Shown here piece by piece: positions 28,656 through 38,027 of a stretch of DNA of 64,000 nt (position 1 is the first letter of the stretch; the number at the start of each line of letters is the position of its first letter). Source of the DNA: an uncultured Pirellulaceae bacterium (GTDB lineage Bacteria; Planctomycetota; Planctomycetia; Pirellulales; Pirellulaceae); assembly GCA_938083195.1 (NCBI GenBank), contig CALKCK010000018.1:62001-126000 (forward strand), in the 5' to 3' direction. Both the position numbers and the translations under genes were made by a program. A model generated the notes under the pieces. That model had not been told where the DNA came from and did not search any database. It worked only from the letters and a program-made list of their open reading frames with translations.

Positions 28656-31600
28656 ATGACTAAGCGTTTTTTCTCGCTCCACGTTCCAGTTTTTGGAAGC
28701 GTAGCGATGGTGCTGTTATGCACTGTCTTTTTTTTACTGCCGTTCGCTCTGCGCGGTGCCCGTCTCGGCCTCAGTGACATGCAAAATAATGTCGCGGACT
28801 GGTTGCCGGATGATTACACCGAAACGAAAGAACTGGGAGAGTTTCGGAAGTATTTTTATGGTGGCGATCAATTCGTTTGCGTTAGTGGACCATGGTGTAA
28901 AGAGGGCGATGCGAGGTACACAAATTTCTTGCGCAAGTTGCGTGAGGAGTCGCAAGAATATGAAAAGATTTTCAAAGATACCCAAAACGATGAAGAAGTA
29001 GAAGCGCATCGCAAGGGCGATGAATTAGGTTTGCTCTACGACGGGAATTTCCATGAAGATTGGGGTGAGCAGCAAGAGAAATGGCTCCGGGGGCGAAATG
29101 GAAAATGGTATTTCATCAACCGTCGAGGTGAATTGTATCAATGGGAAGGCCAAAATAACGTTGTCGAGGGCGGGAAGCGGTTCTTTGAACGGATCGTTAA
29201 GGGAAAGAACAAGGCTTCGGGGAAATTTATTCGTACCTTTGGTGCACCACCAGATGATGTAAAAGGTATTGAAAATGAATTCTACAAGCATCCTGAAAAA
29301 CTTTGCTGTCGACCGTTCCAGTCAGTAATTTCGGGTCCAGATGTTTTTGAGCAAATGGCTGGTCCGAATGGGACATTGCGAATCGGAGGGCTGAGTGAAA
29401 ATGATCTCAGCACAATCGAGGCGAAGATCGAAGCTCACAAACGATTGACGGGTTCACTTTACGGGCCTACTCCCTCAAAAGATTTCACGTGGACTTTCGA
29501 CTCATTGCTGGCTCAGGTGGATGAACCGCTTCGGAAGCAACTACGTTCGACTGACCTGCATCGTGAAGTGTTTGATGAGTTCATAGAAGAGAAGTTAAGC
29601 CAAGATTTTGCCGGCGATATTGAAGAATTGAAAAATGCGACCTCCACGAAAAAGCTGGAGGTTTGGTATTGGATGTGGTACAAGCTTCAGATTGAACCGC
29701 CTGCCCGTCAAACCTGTTTTATTGTCACGCTTAACGAACCGGTGATCAATGAGTTGGCCCGCGCGGTGGGCCGGCCGATGCTTGGGAAAACCAGGGGACG
29801 AATCCTGGAATTGGCCACAGGTGAGTGTGGTATCGAAGCCGCCAATTTGCGAATTGGTGGACCGCCCAGCGACAATGTCGCAATTGATGAAGAAGGCACC
29901 AGCACGCTTTTGCGCTTGGTCAGTCTTTCTTTGATCATCGGATTTAGCCTTGCCTATTTTAGTTTTGGCAGTGTTCGAGTCGCGATGATGCTCTTTTTCG
30001 TCGGTGGTACGGCAGCAATTTCGAGTTTGTCGTTTGTTTGGTTCGGTGGACAAACGATGGATGCGATTTTAATGTCGATGCCTTCATTGGTTTATGTTCT
30101 GGCACTCTCCAGTGCGGTTCACATCGTTAATTATTATCGCGATGCCTGTTACGAAGACGGCCCTGACTTGGCCGTTGAAACGGCCGTGAAACACAGTTTG
30201 TTCCCTTGCACGCTTGCCGCTTTTACCACGGCCTTAGGGTTGATTTCGTTAACGACTAGTAATCTTACGCCAATTTATAAGTTCGGTTTGTTTTCTGCGA
30301 TTGCGACGATGGCAACAGTCGTGCTCTTGTTTACGTACTTGCCAAGCGCGTTGACGGTTTGGAAACCAGGTTATAAAAAACGAGACAAGGAAGAGTTAGG
30401 AAAAGAGTCCAATCTGACTGCTGCAGTTGCACGAATCTGGGAACGGATTGGAAATTGGGTGGTGGACCATCATGCGGTTGTCACGGTGACGTCTTTAATC
30501 TTGCTGGTCTTTTTCGCCGTTGGTGCGACGAAGATCCAAACCTCGGTGCATTTGCTCAAGCTCTTTGATAAAGACGCTAAGATCCTTCACGATTATGCCT
30601 GGATGGAAAAAAATCTAGGTGAGCTCGTGCCGGCAGAAATACCAATCGGCGTTGATTTAAGTGCACAGAAAGAGCCGTATTTAGCTAAGCTCAAAGCCGA
30701 GCAATTGGCGGCAGTTGCGAAAGACGAAGATGGAGAGCCCGTCGAAGATTTCACGCTCGTTTTTAGCGACGAGCAGCGGATGGCCTACGACCTCAAGTAT
30801 TCTATGCTTGAGCGAATGGAGTTGTCAGAGCGGGTAAGAGAGCAACTTGAGTTTTACTTTGGTCCAGACGGAATGGGCATTGTTGGCTCTGGAATGTCGA
30901 TGGACGTGTTCGCTCCGTTATTTCGGATTGAGTCTGATGAAGAATCGATAGAACGAAAAAGTTACAGTTCGCTGTTGTACAGTAAACGCGATGAGATGTT
31001 GGCACAGGCGTATTTGGCTGAAGTTGGTAAATCTAACTTAAAGCGGGGTGACCGCGAGCAGGATCTGGCCGACCCCAATCGAGCAGGGAGAGAGTTGTGG
31101 AGAGTCAGTATTCGTTTGGCTGCGTTAAACAATGTCGATTACGGCCAGTTCGTCAATGATTTAAAGTCCGTCGTTGAGCCGATCATGGCGGCTTACCGTG
31201 ATCGAACCTTGTTTCTCAAAAGGCTGCAGGACGCTTCTGGAATTGAATCGCTCGATAGTGCGAGTGTGTTGGTGATTGGCTCGGATCCTCTCGGTGAGGT
31301 TGAGGATGTCCGAACGCAAGTTGCCGATGGAAAGTCGCTTGGTGAGATCATCGATCAGTCAAGAATTTATTCTGAAACACTCAAGTCGCTTTTAGAGAAT
31401 CGTGGATTTAAAAAATTAAAAGGTAAGAAGAAGTATTTTTGGTTAAGTGATGGTGACAGCTTTGGAATCGATTTCACAGATGACTCCGAGCTGATGAAGA
31501 AGAAAATAGCTGAGTGGATTAAGTTCATTGACCAATTTGATTGCATCATCCGGATTGACGAAATACCAGCATACGCGGTGGTGGAGAAGTTGCTTGCCAC

Positions 31601-32483
31601 CTCAGAAACTGCTGGGGGGAAATTGGTTGACTTCCGCGAGCACCGCTTTGATGTTGATCCCAAAACCAAAATGCCGCTCGCGGGGATGAAGACCGCGAAA
31701 GAACTGAAGGATAACGGCGAGAGAGAAATAGATGTAACAGCCATGTACACCGGGATTGTCCCGATTGTATACAAAGCACAACGATCCCTGTTGGAGAGTT
31801 TGATTCAGAGTATTGGGCTTGCTTTCATCATGATTTCGGTTGTCATGATGATCTTGTTGAGGGACTGGCGATCTCCGGTGGGACCTGGCAATTTACTTAA
31901 CGTTCGTGGCGGAATGGCCGCGATGCTTCCCAACGTGTTTCCCGTGGTAGTCATATTTGGATTCATGGGGCACATGAATAACTGGTTTGGTGGCAGTGTC
32001 GACAGCTTTCTGGTTGATATCGGTTCGATGATGACCGCGAGTGTTGCGATGGGGGTTGCAGTAGATGATACGATTCACTTTTTGAACTGGTACCGAAATG
32101 CCCTTGCACAGGGTTACCGTCGAAAGGAAGCGATCAAAGTAGCCTATTCGAGAGTGGCGACTGCGATGACACAGACAACATTGATTGGTGGGCTGGGACT
32201 TGCAGCGTTCGCCTTGAGTACTTTTACACCGACACAGCGGTTTGGCGTATTAATGTTATTCCTATTGGCCGCGGCCTTGGTTGGCGATCTGATCTTTCTC
32301 CCGGCTATTTTGGCGGGGCCACTTGGCAAGTTCTTTGGTAAGGAACGTCCTTTGTCTGAGGTTCAACTGGATGTTGAGTCGAGTGAACCAAAGTTGCTCA
32401 TTGTTGGAGAAGTTTCTGATGCCTTAGCTCAGGATTTACCTGAAATTCATAGCAATCCTGAACAGCATCGCCGAATAGAATAG
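28656..32483 (+). CDS. RND/MMPL superfamily transporter
   Basis: A 1275-residue membrane protein with two similar halves. Each half has a membrane segment, a long exported domain (about 45-415 and about 625-1040), and then a block of helices. The first block includes V-Y-V-L-A-L-S-S-A-V-H-I-V-N; the second has D-I-G-S-M-M-T-A-S-V-A-M-G-V-A-V-D-D-T, where the paired Asp matches the proton-relay position of MMPL/RND proteins. This is the layout of MmpL/HpnN-type lipid or hopanoid exporters, about 300 residues longer than most. A soluble tail follows the last helix. The substrate is unknown. The ATG at 28656 lacks a strong ribosome site. The LITAF-like gene lies 125 bp downstream. Confidence 0.88.
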   Translation: MTKRFFSLHVPVFGSVAMVLLCTVFFLLPFALRGARLGLSDMQNNVADWLPDDYTETKELGEFRKYFYGGDQFVCVSGPWCKEGDARYTNFLRKLREESQEYEKIFKDTQNDEEVEAHRKGDELGLLYDGNFHEDWGEQQEKWLRGRNGKWYFINRRGELYQWEGQNNVVEGGKRFFERIVKGKNKASGKFIRTFGAPPDDVKGIENEFYKHPEKLCCRPFQSVISGPDVFEQMAGPNGTLRIGGLSENDLSTIEAKIEAHKRLTGSLYGPTPSKDFTWTFDSLLAQVDEPLRKQLRSTDLHREVFDEFIEEKLSQDFAGDIEELKNATSTKKLEVWYWMWYKLQIEPPARQTCFIVTLNEPVINELARAVGRPMLGKTRGRILELATGECGIEAANLRIGGPPSDNVAIDEEGTSTLLRLVSLSLIIGFSLAYFSFGSVRVAMMLFFVGGTAAISSLSFVWFGGQTMDAILMSMPSLVYVLALSSAVHIVNYYRDACYEDGPDLAVETAVKHSLFPCTLAAFTTALGLISLTTSNLTPIYKFGLFSAIATMATVVLLFTYLPSALTVWKPGYKKRDKEELGKESNLTAAVARIWERIGNWVVDHHAVVTVTSLILLVFFAVGATKIQTSVHLLKLFDKDAKILHDYAWMEKNLGELVPAEIPIGVDLSAQKEPYLAKLKAEQLAAVAKDEDGEPVEDFTLVFSDEQRMAYDLKYSMLERMELSERVREQLEFYFGPDGMGIVGSGMSMDVFAPLFRIESDEESIERKSYSSLLYSKRDEMLAQAYLAEVGKSNLKRGDREQDLADPNRAGRELWRVSIRLAALNNVDYGQFVNDLKSVVEPIMAAYRDRTLFLKRLQDASGIESLDSASVLVIGSDPLGEVEDVRTQVADGKSLGEIIDQSRIYSETLKSLLENRGFKKLKGKKKYFWLSDGDSFGIDFTDDSELMKKKIAEWIKFIDQFDCIIRIDEIPAYAVVEKLLATSETAGGKLVDFREHRFDVDPKTKMPLAGMKTAKELKDNGEREIDVTAMYTGIVPIVYKAQRSLLESLIQSIGLAFIMISVVMMILLRDWRSPVGPGNLLNVRGGMAAMLPNVFPVVVIFGFMGHMNNWFGGSVDSFLVDIGSMMTASVAMGVAVDDTIHFLNWYRNALAQGYRRKEAIKVAYSRVATAMTQTTLIGGLGLAAFALSTFTPTQRFGVLMLFLLAAALVGDLIFLPAILAGPLGKFFGKERPLSEVQLDVESSEPKLLIVGEVSDALAQDLPEIHSNPEQHRRIE

Positions 32484-32608
32484 GCGTGATTTCGATGTTT
32501 GGATAATTTCTTTGAAGATTTGGATGGTTGGAAATTAATTTTTCCAATTAGTCGTCACCTCGCTCGAATAGGTCACGGTGCGATCGTAATGTTCCTTGAG
32601 GTGCTCAT

Positions 32609-33169
32609 TTGGAAAAAGTTCGTTTTGCCTGCCCTCGCTGTCAAACGGTCATGCAGACGGGAAGCGACCGAGTTGGATATGATGTCGCTTGTCCGCACTG
32701 CTCGCACCGTTTTAAGTTGATTGCGCCAGATGCCGGGAAACCTGTTGCTTCTGGAGAGGGTGATTCTCAGCGCCAATCCAAAACAGTTGGGAGCGACGAT
32801 GCTACTGTGTCTCTTGCTCCAGGGCAGTCTGATTCAAGGCCGCCACTCCCGGGGCGGAATTTCCAGCAGACTCCAGACGCAGATCGTTATATTGGAATTG
32901 AAAAACCGGATGGAGTGGCAAATTCGGGAAACTACCCTCCTGCTTATGCGGTACCCATGGAAGCAGCGCGCAACGCTCCGGTAGGGTTTTGCTGTCCCTA
33001 CTGCCGCAGCACCAGACCGCCTAAGCTAAGGTCGAAGGTGTCAACGGTGGGGTGGGTTATATTCACGGTCTTGTTGTTGACGACCTGTGTTCTTTCACCG
33101 ATCGGTTTGTTGGTGCGTGAAAATTATCGAATTTGTTCACAGTGCAAGATTACGCTCGGCGGCAATTGA
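32609..33169 (+). CDS. LITAF-like zinc-ribbon membrane protein
   Basis: 186 residues starting at TTG 32609, with GAGGTG eight bases upstream. The N-terminus is an MJ0042-like ribbon, C-P-R-C and C-P-H-C (8-31). A Pro/Ser/Gln-rich linker follows. The C-terminus has C-P-Y-C, a hydrophobic stretch of about 25 residues (about 148-170) and C-S-Q-C-K-I-T-L-G-G. This split zinc site around a membrane-inserted helix is the plan of the LITAF domain. The second ribbon lacks the usual His before the last Cys pair. In eukaryotes LITAF proteins sit on endosomal membranes; the bacterial role is unknown. It follows the RND transporter on the same strand. Confidence 0.7.
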   Translation: MEKVRFACPRCQTVMQTGSDRVGYDVACPHCSHRFKLIAPDAGKPVASGEGDSQRQSKTVGSDDATVSLAPGQSDSRPPLPGRNFQQTPDADRYIGIEKPDGVANSGNYPPAYAVPMEAARNAPVGFCCPYCRSTRPPKLRSKVSTVGWVIFTVLLLTTCVLSPIGLLVRENYRICSQCKITLGGN

Positions 33170-33190
33170 TTGCTGCAATGCTTGGGATAA

Positions 33191-34234
33191 TTAATCATCG
33201 TAATTGATTGCTACACGGCGATTTACCTTAGAGCTTTCATTGGCGCTAACCACAATTTTCATTGCCCGGTATGCGTCTTCGGGGTCAGTCGTTTTTCGAA
33301 TTAAACTCGTGACAGCTCGGTAGAATCGATCGAGCATTTGTTCGCCTACTCCGCGTTCGGAATCGAGGGACTCGGTATGTTGCCCACCGTCGTCAAACCA
33401 GACAAGATTGGAAGGTAGATCTATGAACGCCATGCCGTTCTCACAACAAACCTGCACGGAGGCTGGGCGCTTGAATGAGAGTGCGTCTGGCCAGCGTTCT
33501 GGGATGTAATGCCCAACGCTCAATTGTGCTTGAGGAGCGAAACCAGTTGTTTTTCCCTGGGAACCCTCGATCTCATTGGGTGGAAATTGAAGGCTAACCA
33601 TTTGATAAAACAGGTCAGTCTTTTCATCGTGCTGTTCGTGTATCGCACTAATCACCGAGGTGGGGTCAGAGTTGACCAGATAGCGACACCAATCCACCAA
33701 TTCCATCAGATGTCTCCATGCGAGGGGGCAGTATTCCCCACGCCGCAGAGAATCGGATTGGCTTTCCATTGGCATTCGTTCATGGCAAAACAAAAGCCGT
33801 GGCGGTCCAAGTCGGGTCGCCATTAACTCTTTGAGGCGGATGGTTGCGGGCGCATGTCGCCGAGGTAATTCGGCCATGAAGGCGACGCCAGATGCTTCAA
33901 TTCGTTGCCTGATTTCTAAGGCTTGGCCTTCGGATACATCTAAAGCAGCTGAACTATAAACAGCTTTACCTGCTTCACAGGCTGCTAATATTGGAATCGG
34001 GCCGTACCAGTCGGGTGAAAGAACCAGGACGGCATCGATGTCATCGCGCTCCACCATCGCTCGAAATCCGTCCATCGGAATAGCGTCGAATTCTTTGGCT
34101 ACTTGGATCGATTTTTCAGCCACCTCGCAGCAGATTGCATGGACATCGAACCGATCAGAAAGCGCCATCAGTGCAGGTCGATGCCTTGCTTGCCATTGAT
34201 CACCAAGTCCTATTAGACCAACACGCAGTTTCAT
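33191..34234 (-). CDS. Gfo/Idh/MocA-family oxidoreductase
   Basis: A 347-residue protein. The N-terminal Rossmann fold starts L-R-V-G-L-I-G-L-G-D (GxGxxx-type NAD(P) loop). The dinucleotide region continues to A-V-L-V-L-S-P-D-W-Y, and the C-terminal alpha/beta domain of this sugar-dehydrogenase family follows. The canonical E-K-P at about residue 95 appears as S-S-A-A-L-D, so the conserved Lys is absent. Family members oxidise or reduce sugar and inositol derivatives using NAD(P); the substrate here is unknown. Divergent families such as this are very numerous in planctomycetes. It converges with the LITAF-like gene, with about 20 bp between them. Confidence 0.88.
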   Translation of the reverse strand: MKLRVGLIGLGDQWQARHRPALMALSDRFDVHAICCEVAEKSIQVAKEFDAIPMDGFRAMVERDDIDAVLVLSPDWYGPIPILAACEAGKAVYSSAALDVSEGQALEIRQRIEASGVAFMAELPRRHAPATIRLKELMATRLGPPRLLFCHERMPMESQSDSLRRGEYCPLAWRHLMELVDWCRYLVNSDPTSVISAIHEQHDEKTDLFYQMVSLQFPPNEIEGSQGKTTGFAPQAQLSVGHYIPERWPDALSFKRPASVQVCCENGMAFIDLPSNLVWFDDGGQHTESLDSERGVGEQMLDRFYRAVTSLIRKTTDPEDAYRAMKIVVSANESSKVNRRVAINYDD

Positions 34235-34758
34235 TTTGAATTTTCGGTTGGGCCTGTTGCAACTTGTTTACGACGACGTCGATTGTATCAACTCATTGTC
34301 GAAATCCCAAAAGAAATACTTCATGGATTTAATCCCCTGACCGCCCAAACATGTCTGATTTTTTTAAGAGATGAGAATTTGTAACGCTATCTCGGATTGA
34401 TTCGGGAGTGACGATTCTGTTGGAAATTCCTTGGTCTAAGTTCGGATTGCATCGGATAGAACCGTACTTTTCCTCCTTTGTAGACCGGTCGGGACAATTT
34501 TAAAATCCATTACAACCTGCCAACTCATGCCGATCCGGTGGGTCTGCCTCGCCAGTGATGTGGGAATTTCGGAACGTAAGGGTAACGCTGTGGAACAAAA
34601 TATTTGAAGGCGAAATGTTGGCTTCAAAAAAAATTGAATCGGTCTCCGCATCGTTCGGACGTCGATAAGAAAATTGTCATCGCTAAACACCCCACGGATC
34701 ATTTAAACCGGGGCCGGACAATTCTGCTCCGGTAATCACCTCATGGATGGAGGAAGAA
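34235..34758. other. Divergent intergenic region, nothing recognised
   Basis: About 520 bp between the leftward oxidoreductase and the rightward thioredoxin gene. It should hold both promoters. No repeat, hairpin with T run, tRNA or known RNA fold is visible. Confidence 0.4.
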
Positions 34759-35199
34759 ATGAAGCAAGTCTTAATCTTACTGTCGGCTGCATTAGTTCTG
34801 TTCGCAGTCGAAAACGTTAACGCACAACAGCCGCTCGATTACGCCACGGCGTACAAGAATGCTCAGTCAGGCGACAAACCGTTGCTAGTTTTGGTGACGG
34901 CAAAATGGTGTCCGCCGTGCCAGTCGATGAAGAAGAATACGATCCCCCAGTTGTTAAAGAAATCTGCGTTTAAAGGTTATCATTACACGAACATTGATCT
35001 CGATAAAGACTCAACCGTTGCTCGTCAACTAATCGGTGGTCGAGGTGTTCCACAACTCATTCTGTTTGAGAAAAAGAATGGCAAGTGGACTCGAAAGTTT
35101 CTAAGTGGCTACAACACAGTTGCCAGTGTCGAAAAGTTTGTGCAGAAAGCTGTGATTCGAACGGCTGATCTTGATACCCCTGTACTTGAAAAGAAGTAA
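34759..35199 (+). CDS. Exported thioredoxin-like protein
   Basis: About 146 residues. ATG 34759 is chosen over an ATG 12 bp upstream because GGAGG sits five bases before it. A signal peptide ends near N-V-N-A-Q. The thioredoxin active site reads A-K-W-C-P-P-C (about residues 47-53), and the cis-Pro is in G-V-P-Q-L-I-L-F. It is probably periplasmic and involved in thiol-disulfide exchange. C-P-P-C differs from the reducing C-G-P-C of cytoplasmic thioredoxin. The gene is single with its own terminator. Confidence 0.9.
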   Translation: MKQVLILLSAALVLFAVENVNAQQPLDYATAYKNAQSGDKPLLVLVTAKWCPPCQSMKKNTIPQLLKKSAFKGYHYTNIDLDKDSTVARQLIGGRGVPQLILFEKKNGKWTRKFLSGYNTVASVEKFVQKAVIRTADLDTPVLEKK

Positions 35200-35238
35200 G
35201 TGATTAACACGTCTCCGTGTTTGCTTTGAGTAATTCGA

Positions 35239-35271
35239 CGCACTTGCCCGATTGGGTAGGTGCGTTTTTTT
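35239..35271 (+). terminator. Rho-independent terminator of the thioredoxin-like gene
   Basis: The stem CGCACTTGCCC/GGGTAGGTGCG around GATT, with a G-T pair and one mismatch, is followed by seven T. It starts 40 bp past the stop codon. Confidence 0.85.
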
Positions 35272-35445
35272 ATTTGGTGTCAGACTGGTTGAAATCCTGA
35301 TTTAACATTCGTCTTATTTGTGGCACTTTTGGACTACTTCTATAAGGCTGGTTTACTAGGTAGGCTAATTGTCTGTGTTCGTACCTTTGCCAATCTTTCT
35401 TAGTCTAGTTTTGTTAATTAGCTTCTATTATTTGCTTTTGTTCCC

Positions 35446-36126
35446 GTGAAAATTTCAATTGTAATTCCCGTTGTCAATGAAATTGATCTGATTAGTCAGT
35501 CTGTTGAGCGAGCGTGGTCTGCTGGTGCAGATCAAGTCATTGTTGTGGACGGCGGGAGTACCGATGGGACTTTAGCCGAATTGGCATCTCTTGATTGTGA
35601 TTTGGTTCAGTCGCCAGCGGGTCGTGCCGCCCAAATGAATCATGGGGTGAAATATTCAACCGGTGACATTCTCGTTTTTCTCCACGCCGATAACTGGCTT
35701 GAGATAGATGTGTGTTCCCAGATCAGAATTGGTTTGGTGGCCTCGGGGTGTGAGTTTGGTGCGTTTCGTCAACGAGTAAATCATGATAATATCGTTTACC
35801 GCTTGGTCGAGTTTGGGAATGAACTTCGTGTAAAGTGGCAGGGGTTAATTTACGGAGATCAGGCGTTTTTCATTACTCGAAAAAGGTTTGACTTTGTCGG
35901 GGGATTCCCTGAGATTGATTTGATGGAAGATTTTCAAATTTCGCGCACGTTGCGGAAATATGGCAAACCGCTAATACTTGACGGACCAACGGTTGTCTCA
36001 CCGCGTCGATGGGTGAGGGGTGGACTGGTCAGACAGACCATTCGAAACTGGATGATGTGCGGAGCCTATCGGCTTGGTGTTTCACCACGTCGCCTAAGTC
36101 AGCGTTATCGACGCCATGATCAATGA
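35446..36126 (+). CDS. Family 2 glycosyltransferase (TIGR04283 type)
   Basis: A 226-residue protein with a GTG start. It has the GT-A fold opening I-V-I-P-V-V-N-E, V-V-D-G-G-S-T-D-G-T (about 34-43), P-A-G-R-A-A-Q-M-N-H-G, then L-H-A-D-N-W in the place of the metal-binding DxD, and W-Q-G-L-I-Y-G-D-Q-A-F-F and L-M-E-D-F for the acceptor site. This matches the 'rSAM/selenodomain-associated transferase 2' branch of GT2. Length is typical. The acceptor is unknown. The last 11 bases overlap the longest possible form of the next gene; the likelier start there is 36173. Confidence 0.9.
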   Translation: MKISIVIPVVNEIDLISQSVERAWSAGADQVIVVDGGSTDGTLAELASLDCDLVQSPAGRAAQMNHGVKYSTGDILVFLHADNWLEIDVCSQIRIGLVASGCEFGAFRQRVNHDNIVYRLVEFGNELRVKWQGLIYGDQAFFITRKRFDFVGGFPEIDLMEDFQISRTLRKYGKPLILDGPTVVSPRRWVRGGLVRQTIRNWMMCGAYRLGVSPRRLSQRYRRHDQ

Positions 36127-36172
36127 CCAAGTGGATTTATACTTAATAAGACTTTACGCAACGAGTAAAAAG

Positions 36173-36688
36173 ATGAAGTATTTAGCAGTTCTATTGGCTT
36201 GCTGTTTTTTATCGGGTTGTGAGCGAAATGTTTCATCGCCGATTCCGGAGGGAAGTGGGTTGGCCCCGGTCAACCTTGAATTGACTACACTTGAGAATGG
36301 CGAGCCAAGTCATGTTTCGATTCAACATATTTTGATCAGCTTTGAAGGTGCCTTGCCCGGTAGCAATAAGGTCATTCCACGGGACCAGAGCGGTGCTGAA
36401 AAGTTAGCGAACGAGGTTCTCGAGAGAGCTAAGTCTGGTGAGGATTTCGATCTAATGGTTTCGGAATTGACTGACGATAGCCCGCCTGGAATATATCGAA
36501 TGGCGAATTACGATCAAGAAGTCTTCATGGAAGGTAAGGATCAAACTCAGTGGGTGCGGCCTAGAACCGGTCTGGTGAGAGGCTTTGGTGATGTTGGTTT
36601 TTCGCTGGAAGTAGGCGAAATAGGGATGGCCGAATACGACTCTTCGGATAGCCCTTTTGGTTGGCACATCATTAAGCGGATTAAGTGA
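36173..36688 (+). CDS. Parvulin-like (PpiC) lipoprotein
   Basis: About 171 residues from ATG 36173; an earlier in-frame ATG adds 19 residues that spoil the signal peptide. The lipobox is F-L-S-G-C (Cys about residue 15). The domain shows V-S-I-Q-H-I-L-I (the H-I-L-I strand of parvulins), A-N-E-V-L-E-R-A-K-S-G-E-D-F-D-L-M and a closing F-G-W-H-I-I-K-R, all PpiC rotamase marks. The family assists folding of exported proteins by proline isomerisation. It is compact, with just one domain. It sits 46 bp after the glycosyltransferase and its stop overlaps the convergent neighbour by 8 bp. Confidence 0.85.
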   Translation: MKYLAVLLACCFLSGCERNVSSPIPEGSGLAPVNLELTTLENGEPSHVSIQHILISFEGALPGSNKVIPRDQSGAEKLANEVLERAKSGEDFDLMVSELTDDSPPGIYRMANYDQEVFMEGKDQTQWVRPRTGLVRGFGDVGFSLEVGEIGMAEYDSSDSPFGWHIIKRIK

Positions 36689-37475
36689 TCGTGGAAGGTG
36701 GACTGTCGTTGTCGATTTTGTCAGGTGATTTTTCGTTAATCGCCATATGCATAAGGAGCGCGACGGTAATCAAGAATGCGAAGATTCCACTTTGAGAGGT
36801 CCAGCCGACAAAAATGCCAAGCATCACGCGTTCCAGTGGGACTCCCAGTGTTTGACCATACCACATTGCCATTCCGATCAAACCGACTTCGGCGATTGCG
36901 AGAATCACGACCCGGGATCTCCAGTGCATGCCGCGGGGGATCATTGCCAGTCCCAATAAGATGGCCGGTCCAGCAAAATAGATCACCAGCAACAGCTGTG
37001 GTGTTTTCAAATAATTAATGACGGTTGATGTCAGCACCGCGATCAGTGTGGTCAACAACAACAATCCAATGATTGAAAATTGGTAACCTTTTGACTGTTG
37101 GTTAGAATTTTTCTTTTCAAACTCAGCTATTTTTTGATTCAGCGAGTGTTGGTATCTTATCCCAATTGCACCAAACAGGGAGCCGATTGAGAGTCCAAAA
37201 AGCAGATTTATTCCGGCTGCGAAAAAATTAAATCCCGCTTCGGAGTTATTCGAATAATTTTCTTCTAGCCAAACTCTCGCTGGGAAACCTAAAGACTCTG
37301 TGACATTTTGACGACCGTCAATTAGATCCGCCACACTCTGAGTCCTCAGGAAGTAGGATCCGGCGTTGCACGCCGTGATAAGAAGAACGCCGCCTAACAT
37401 TCCTCTTAGGAACCAATGGGCTGGTGTGGTTCCAGGCGGTTTCCTTCGCTTTTTGAAATCAGTGGGAGAGGGCAT
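36681..37475 (-). CDS. Six-helix membrane protein, unknown function
   Basis: A 264-residue protein with a basic, Pro-rich N-terminus and about six hydrophobic segments (near 24-48, 78-106, 130-155, 164-186, 190-212 and 219-247). A short Lys/Asp-rich tail ends the protein. I do not recognise a family. The ATG at 37475 is immediately preceded by a 21-bp tandem repeat. It converges with the parvulin-like gene. Confidence 0.6.
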   Translation of the reverse strand: MPSPTDFKKRRKPPGTTPAHWFLRGMLGGVLLITACNAGSYFLRTQSVADLIDGRQNVTESLGFPARVWLEENYSNNSEAGFNFFAAGINLLFGLSIGSLFGAIGIRYQHSLNQKIAEFEKKNSNQQSKGYQFSIIGLLLLTTLIAVLTSTVINYLKTPQLLLVIYFAGPAILLGLAMIPRGMHWRSRVVILAIAEVGLIGMAMWYGQTLGVPLERVMLGIFVGWTSQSGIFAFLITVALLMHMAINEKSPDKIDNDSPPSTIT

Positions 37476-37478
37476 GGA

Positions 37479-37520
37479 TTCGATTGCGTGAGTAGTTGAT
37501 TCGATTGCGTAAGTAGTTGA
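37479..37520. repeat. 21-bp tandem repeat at a gene start
   Basis: The unit TTCGATTGCGTRAGTAGTTGA occurs twice without a gap (37479-37499 and 37500-37520), differing at one base. It abuts the start codon of the membrane protein at 37475 and so lies in its leader. Confidence 0.85.
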
Positions 37521-37601
37521 TTGGAAGCGTGGGGGTAGTTATTAAGCTCTGAGTTGTAGGTTGTCTAGAAACTTGAGTTGGGAAATATTCTGATTCAATC
37601 T

Positions 37602-37639
37602 AAAAAAAGATCAGCCCATGAATAAATCTTGGGCTGATC
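37602..37639 (-). terminator. Rho-independent terminator of the Tyr-rich protein gene
   Basis: Inverted repeat GATCAGCCCA/TGGGCTGATC (37609-37639) with an 11-base loop. A run of T follows on the minus strand (A at 37602-37608). It lies about 30 bp past the stop codon of the leftward gene. Confidence 0.9.
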
Positions 37640-37667
37640 CTTCGTCTTAAAAAATTGTACGTTCGAT

Positions 37668-38027
37668 CTAGCGGTGCCAATGGCCCGTGTTGTGTCTCCG
37701 ATAGTGTCCAGGGACGTAGTTGTAATGGCTTTGATGTCTAATCACACGACTTGGGTAATAATTGTACTGTGAAGTGTTTTGGTACGATCTTTGGGATCTA
37801 TAAGTTGGTCGGTAGGACGAATAGCCTATGCTGAAACCACTTCCATAACGATTGTAGCTGTTTGAGCTGAATCCAATAGAGAACCCAGGACTGCTGTAGG
37901 AACCGTAACCGCGGTCATAGCGACAACTCTGGGCCTGCGCTTGGTCAGCGAATAGTGAGATGCCAATGACGGCTAAAAATGCGAAACAGACGGTGCGAAT
38001 TACTCCGCTGGTAGATTTGAAGTTCAT
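37668..38027 (-). CDS. Small secreted Tyr/Ser/Arg-rich protein
   Basis: A 119-residue protein with a signal peptide (cleavage near A-Q-A-Q, about residue 33). The mature part is rich in Tyr, Ser, Arg, Gly and His, with two near-repeats of G-F-S-I-G-F/Y-S-S. The end is His-rich, G-H-Y-R-R-H-N-T-G-H-W-H-R. Such short 'YxxY/GHW' exported proteins are frequent in planctomycetes without known roles. It has its own strong terminator. Surface adhesion or matrix is possible but not shown. Confidence 0.7.
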   Translation of the reverse strand: MNFKSTSGVIRTVCFAFLAVIGISLFADQAQAQSCRYDRGYGSYSSPGFSIGFSSNSYNRYGSGFSIGYSSYRPTYRSQRSYQNTSQYNYYPSRVIRHQSHYNYVPGHYRRHNTGHWHR

